Source: Chara braunii
Taxonomy: Eukaryota > Streptophyta > Charophyceae > Charales > Characeae
Reading direction: 5' to 3'
Length of the DNA stretch: 30,411 nucleotides
NCBI GenBank assembly: GCA_003427395.1
Contig: BFEA01000391.1
Coordinates: 1,250,917 to 1,281,327, forward strand
Position numbers and translations under genes: made by a program. Under the pieces are notes generated by a model. It was given only the letters and a program-made list of their open reading frames with translations. It had not been told where the DNA came from and did not search any database. How positions within the stretch are numbered: the stretch's first letter is position 1; the number at the start of each line of letters is the position of its first letter. Positions 27,906 to 30,411 of the stretch are shown here, in pieces.

Positions 27906-28255
27906 AGGCTCCTCACTATCTCCTCTATGATCGCGACCAATACTCTTCACCCATCCGACCCATCGAGATAGGCGCCCGGAATCACCGGCGCAGGTTGACC
28001 GCCCCTAGGATAAGGTCGGTACCCCAGAGAGTAGAAGTATCTAAACCCGTATCCTCGCAGCTCCCCTCTTTCCATACGAGAGTGGTCGACCGCCTCCTCC
28101 CATCCACAAAGGAAATTTTCCCCCTGATCCTGCCCTTCCTCTACGTAAATAGCAACGTCGAAATCTCTCATCCACAGACGAAAGGTGTAGCACCACACAT
28201 CGACTCCGCCGTAACTGCTCACACTAATCCCTTCCAGGACCGCCTCTAAGCTCAT
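27902..28255 (-). pseudogene. R3 ORF b: short tandem paralogue of c
   Basis: Opens at ATG 28255 (MSLEAVLEG). A TGA at 27949-27947 cuts it after 102 codons, where the c copy has Trp (GSDDWKVLV against GSDG-stop-KVLV). Reading on, the frame ends at a TGA overlapping the c start. Text: SSYGGVDVWCYTFRLWMRDF, VAIYVEEGQDQGENFL, YGFRYFYSLGYRPYPRGG, IPGAYLDGSDG. Rich in aromatic and acidic residues. The IYVEEG and IPxAYL phrases loosely recall the IYLS and LPEFL phrases of the larger family, a weak hint that b and c are short relatives. Confidence 0.6.
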
Positions 28256-28843
28256 TCATACTAATCAAAGAAGGTCATTTTTGTCACCTTTACTTTTGGC
28301 CACTCGAGAGACCATCCCTACCTTGCAAGGAGAAGGCGTCTGTGAGCCCAGCAGGATCAAATGGATCAGAGAAGGGACGCCGTCTCACTCGGCTACCTTC
28401 TTGTCCTCCCCTGATGAGAGGTCCTCCCACTTCCAGGTATAGGGACTAGCCGCGAATACGGGTTATCCCCGAAGAAGGGTGGCAACCCCCTCCCCAGAGT
28501 TGGACCGAAGTCACACACCCGTGCCCTATGTCCCCCACCGAACCGATCCCTAGTCCTAAGTTAGCCTATCCGGAACCACGCCCCTACTCGGCCCACCTCG
28601 AGCGTGAAATTATCCGGGTCCCGGAACTTTATCCCCCTATCAATCAATGATCACTAGCCTGTCTACTCCCTCCCATTCTCCTCCTTCTTCCTATTCGCCT
28701 CCGTCTGACTCTTTTCTCTCTCGGAATCGGAGAATTTAATCGGGGTCCTTCACAAAAAAAAGGGGGAGGGGAATTAGAACTTCAGAACGAGAGTCTCTCA
28801 GGTTTGGCCGTTTCAAATACGTACCTTGTGGTCTTTGACTTTT
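28256..28843 (-). other. R3 spacer between ORF a and ORF b, possible intron
   Basis: No open frame of note. Just after the stop of ORF a the minus strand reads ACAAG|GTACGTATTTG, a good 5' splice-donor context. A poly-T stretch follows near 28760, and TCCTTGCAAG near 28330 is a poor acceptor. Splicing is possible but not shown. Confidence 0.35.
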
Positions 28844-29440
28844 TCAGAATTCGTTTTCGTAGTCCCAATAATCCCTGAGATCCGAGTCCGAGAAGTCGGC
28901 AAGACACCGGTCCACCCAAGACTCGGCCTCTGATTCCTCGTTCAAGGTGCCCCACGTGTCTCTCGCCTCCTCTTCTCGAATTAGCCCCCTACCCCCTTCG
29001 TTCTCAACGGCGGTTTGAGTTCCCTCGACCCTTTGCCCCGGAACCCCAAGCACTACCCTTCTCACTCCCAAGTCCCGGATAGTACCAGCTTGAGAACTCC
29101 GCTCCCTCGCGGGAGTCGCGTCTTGCGCGGGCCCTGTCCACAACCCCTGAGGATCGAGAACCGAAAACCCGGCCCCCTCTCGAGAAGCCCGTTCCCTCAC
29201 GGGAGTTTCGTCCCGTGCGGGCAACGTCCACAACCCGTGCGGGTCGAGAATGTTAGGGAGACACCTTTCCCTTTGGAACTGCTCTCTTGGTTCCCAACCC
29301 GAAGGCGTCCCTAGGCCCTCTCGAACCCCCCTTTCCTCTCTCCCCCTTGCATCCACTCTCTCTCCCCCACGTGCGGACCCACTCACACTATTTTCCCGTA
29401 CGACTCTTCTTTCCCCCCTTTGATTGTTTTCCACCCTCAT
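28844..29440 (-). CDS. R3 ORF a: repeat-bearing, acidic-tailed protein
   Basis: 198 codons from ATG 29440 (MRVENNQRGERR), intact, the first ORF after the leader. The N-terminal 50 residues are Arg/Gly/Glu-rich. Then two peptide repeats of about 33 residues: NILDPHGLWTLPARDETPVR and SVLDPQGLWTGPAQDATPAR, each followed by ERxSxxGxx-type text. The last 50 residues are acidic (EESEAESWVDRCLADFSDSD, ending in DYENEF). Low complexity suggests a disordered protein. Position before gag recalls ORF1 of Ogre elements, but I see no sequence match that I could name. Function unknown. Confidence 0.6.
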   Translation of the reverse strand: MRVENNQRGERRVVRENSVSGSARGGERVDARGREERGVREGLGTPSGWEPREQFQRERCLPNILDPHGLWTLPARDETPVRERASREGAGFSVLDPQGLWTGPAQDATPARERSSQAGTIRDLGVRRVVLGVPGQRVEGTQTAVENEGGRGLIREEEARDTWGTLNEESEAESWVDRCLADFSDSDLRDYWDYENEF

Positions 29441-29966
29441 TCAAACCCCACAAGCAAACTGTTTCACCCTCTTAATTTGCAGATTTTTATAAATAAACAC
29501 ACTTAAAAAATATCACATTTCCCGGCAAGAGTCTGACCTGGATTTTTGGAAGGCGTGAGCGGAGCCAAAGTCGCAAGCGGGGCCGGCGCGGACCTGCAAA
29601 ACCAAGAGATCCCAACACCCCAAGCTCCCCGCACCCAAGCAACCCAGCAACCCCTCCCGCAAGGAAAACGAGGCCCCAAAAAAAGTACCGAGGAATTTTT
29701 ATGCCGAAAAAAGTGATGCCCAAATGTCGTTGGAAAAGTCGATGACGAAACTGAAACTGCCCGAAGAAGACGAAGCTGACACAAGGAAAACGAAACTGTC
29801 GAAGAATGAATGTCGATACAAGGCCGTCAAAAAAGGTCGGCGCTGAAAAGAACCCGCCGAAGAAATTGATACCAATACCAAAAAGGCGAACCCCCCACCA
29901 CCTGTCACGATCGTCCTCCCTCACGTCGTGGTCCTTGAGCTGCCCGAGGCCGCGGGAGAATGCTCA
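29441..29966 (-). other. R3 5' leader after the PBS
   Basis: About 0.5 kb. A minus-strand frame at 29487-29924 is open for 145 codons and is Phe- and Gly-rich with hydrophobic stretches (FWGLVFLAGGVAGLLG), but it has only a GTG start and no ATG, and its composition follows from the A-rich plus strand. I treat it as leader. Confidence 0.5.
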
Positions 29967-29984
29967 TCCCCAGCAACGACGCCA
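29967..29984 (-). other. R3 primer-binding site, Asp-tRNA type
   Basis: The minus strand reads TGGCGTCGTTGCTGGGGA, three bases (AAG) after the LTR end GCCGACA. It closely resembles the Asp-tRNA-type PBS of plant Athila elements (TGGCGCCGTTGCCGGGGA), with two differences that are both C to T. Position and similarity together make this convincing. Confidence 0.75.
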
Positions 29985-29987
29985 CTT

Positions 29988-30411
29988 TGTCGGCTGGGGA
30001 GGCCCCGCTATAGACCCCTGGTGCCAACGAGCAATTCTTTGCCCTCCTATGCCACCCCGCGAACCCGATAAACGGCTCGGGGGCTTTTTTTTCTGCTCAT
30101 CGGCTAGTCGCAGTTCCCCTTCGCTCCCCAACAGGATCGCCCTTCGCCAGCTCAGCCAACTCGGCTTTTTTTCGAGCGAGCGCTTCCTGACACGTTACTC
30201 GTCGGAGGGCTTCGAGCCTCTAGAGGCGACACATCCCCCCCCCAAGAAGAGCTCAGTCAGCCAAAGCAAACGCGCGAGCTTTCCCCATGCCGAGGCTCGG
30301 AGGGGTCGGAGAGGCCACAGTCACCCCTGGATACGCCCGTTCAGGACGTAGCGAATACGAACGGATCTTTTCCCTGAGTGGGACAGCGCCGGGGGATACC
30401 GGTCGCCTTGG
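29988..30411 (-). repeat. R3 5' LTR, U5-side part, cut by the window end
   Basis: Matches 11916-12340 almost base for base; by eye I count about 14 substitutions and one indel in 424 positions. It includes the T run GGCTTTTTTTTCTGCTC and the C run CATCCCCCCCCCAAG. The copy stops at the window end at the base equivalent to 12340, where the other copy has an n. A plus-strand frame at 29806-30351 crosses the LTR and is not a gene. Confidence 0.9.

Larger units (their letters stand above)
11916..30411 (-). mobile_element. R3: giant LTR retrotransposon with a pre-gag ORF array
   Basis: The same LTR sequence occurs at 11916-12340 and 29988-30411 in the same orientation, with roughly 14 substitutions and one indel over about 424 aligned bases (my count by eye). 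An Asp-tRNA-type PBS follows the upper copy, and a polypurine tract precedes the lower LTR. The internal region is 13.2 kb (16752-29987). Order: leader, ORF a, small paralogous ORFs b to l, gag, protease, pol. If the LTR is 4.8 kb as inferred, the full element is near 23 kb, in the size class of plant Ogre elements, which also carry an ORF before gag. R3 has no chromodomain. Many stops and several frameshifts show it is decayed. Confidence 0.85.

Noticed and set aside
29487-29924. Hydrophobic 145-codon frame next to the R3 PBS, env-like at first sight
   Set aside because: No ATG, no signal peptide plus ectodomain layout, and its Phe/Gly composition follows from an A-rich opposite strand.
29806-30351. 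Plus-strand frame of 181 codons at the window end
   Set aside because: It crosses the PBS and the LTR boundary on the antisense strand and has no motif.

Overview
This window looks like repeat-rich draft eukaryotic DNA with no recognisable host gene, tRNA or rRNA. Everything codable belongs to LTR retrotransposons of the Ty3/gypsy type, all read from the minus strand. Gag and pol wording, PBS types and large decayed elements fit a land-plant relative. The gag of the middle element resembles, from memory, proteins annotated in the charophyte alga Chara braunii. That organism call is an inference, not proven by the window.

Layout, low to high coordinates. (1) 1-880: AT-rich DNA without genes. 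(2) R1, about 881-5470: a decayed element with a 1.34-kb LTR (4130-5470), a Met-tRNA-type PBS (4115-4128) and a gag pseudogene (1274-2821). The gag zinc knuckle is cut exactly where a second LTR-like copy (881-1273) begins. No pol is present. (3) 5471-6632: no gene seen. (4) R2, about 6633-11915: a Ty3/gypsy element with gag, protease, RT, RNase H, integrase and a chromodomain-like tail. It is broken by several stops and frameshifts and has lost catalytic residues. (5) R3, 11916-30411 and beyond: a giant element inserted 35 bp upstream of the R2 gag start. Its 3' LTR is probably about 4.8 kb (11916-16751, including a 993-bp N gap) and its internal region is 13.2 kb. It has an Asp-tRNA-type PBS next to a 5' LTR that runs off the window end.

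The R3 internal order on the minus strand is: leader; ORF a (repeat-bearing, acidic C-terminus); about 5 kb of small ORFs b, c, d-e, f, g-h, i, j, k, l; a gag with capsid-like region and CCHC knuckle; protease; then pol (RT, RNase H, integrase with GPY module and a Lys/Arg-rich tail). Pol is in the -1 frame relative to gag-pro, and a U UUU UUG heptamer sits in the overlap.

The most notable find is the pre-gag ORF array of R3. Five ORFs (d-e, f, g-h, i, l) appear to be diverged paralogues with a beta-rich N-terminal module and a helical C-terminal module. Two more (b, c) are a tandem pair that may be short relatives. Several neighbours meet at stop-start overlaps (ATGA or TGATG), as if translated by termination-reinitiation. 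I do not recognise a function for this family.

The copies here are decayed, so they describe an ancestral arrangement rather than active genes. Two assembly points matter: a 95-bp duplication around a single n at 12341 is probably a contig-join artefact, and the window ends at the equivalent LTR base.
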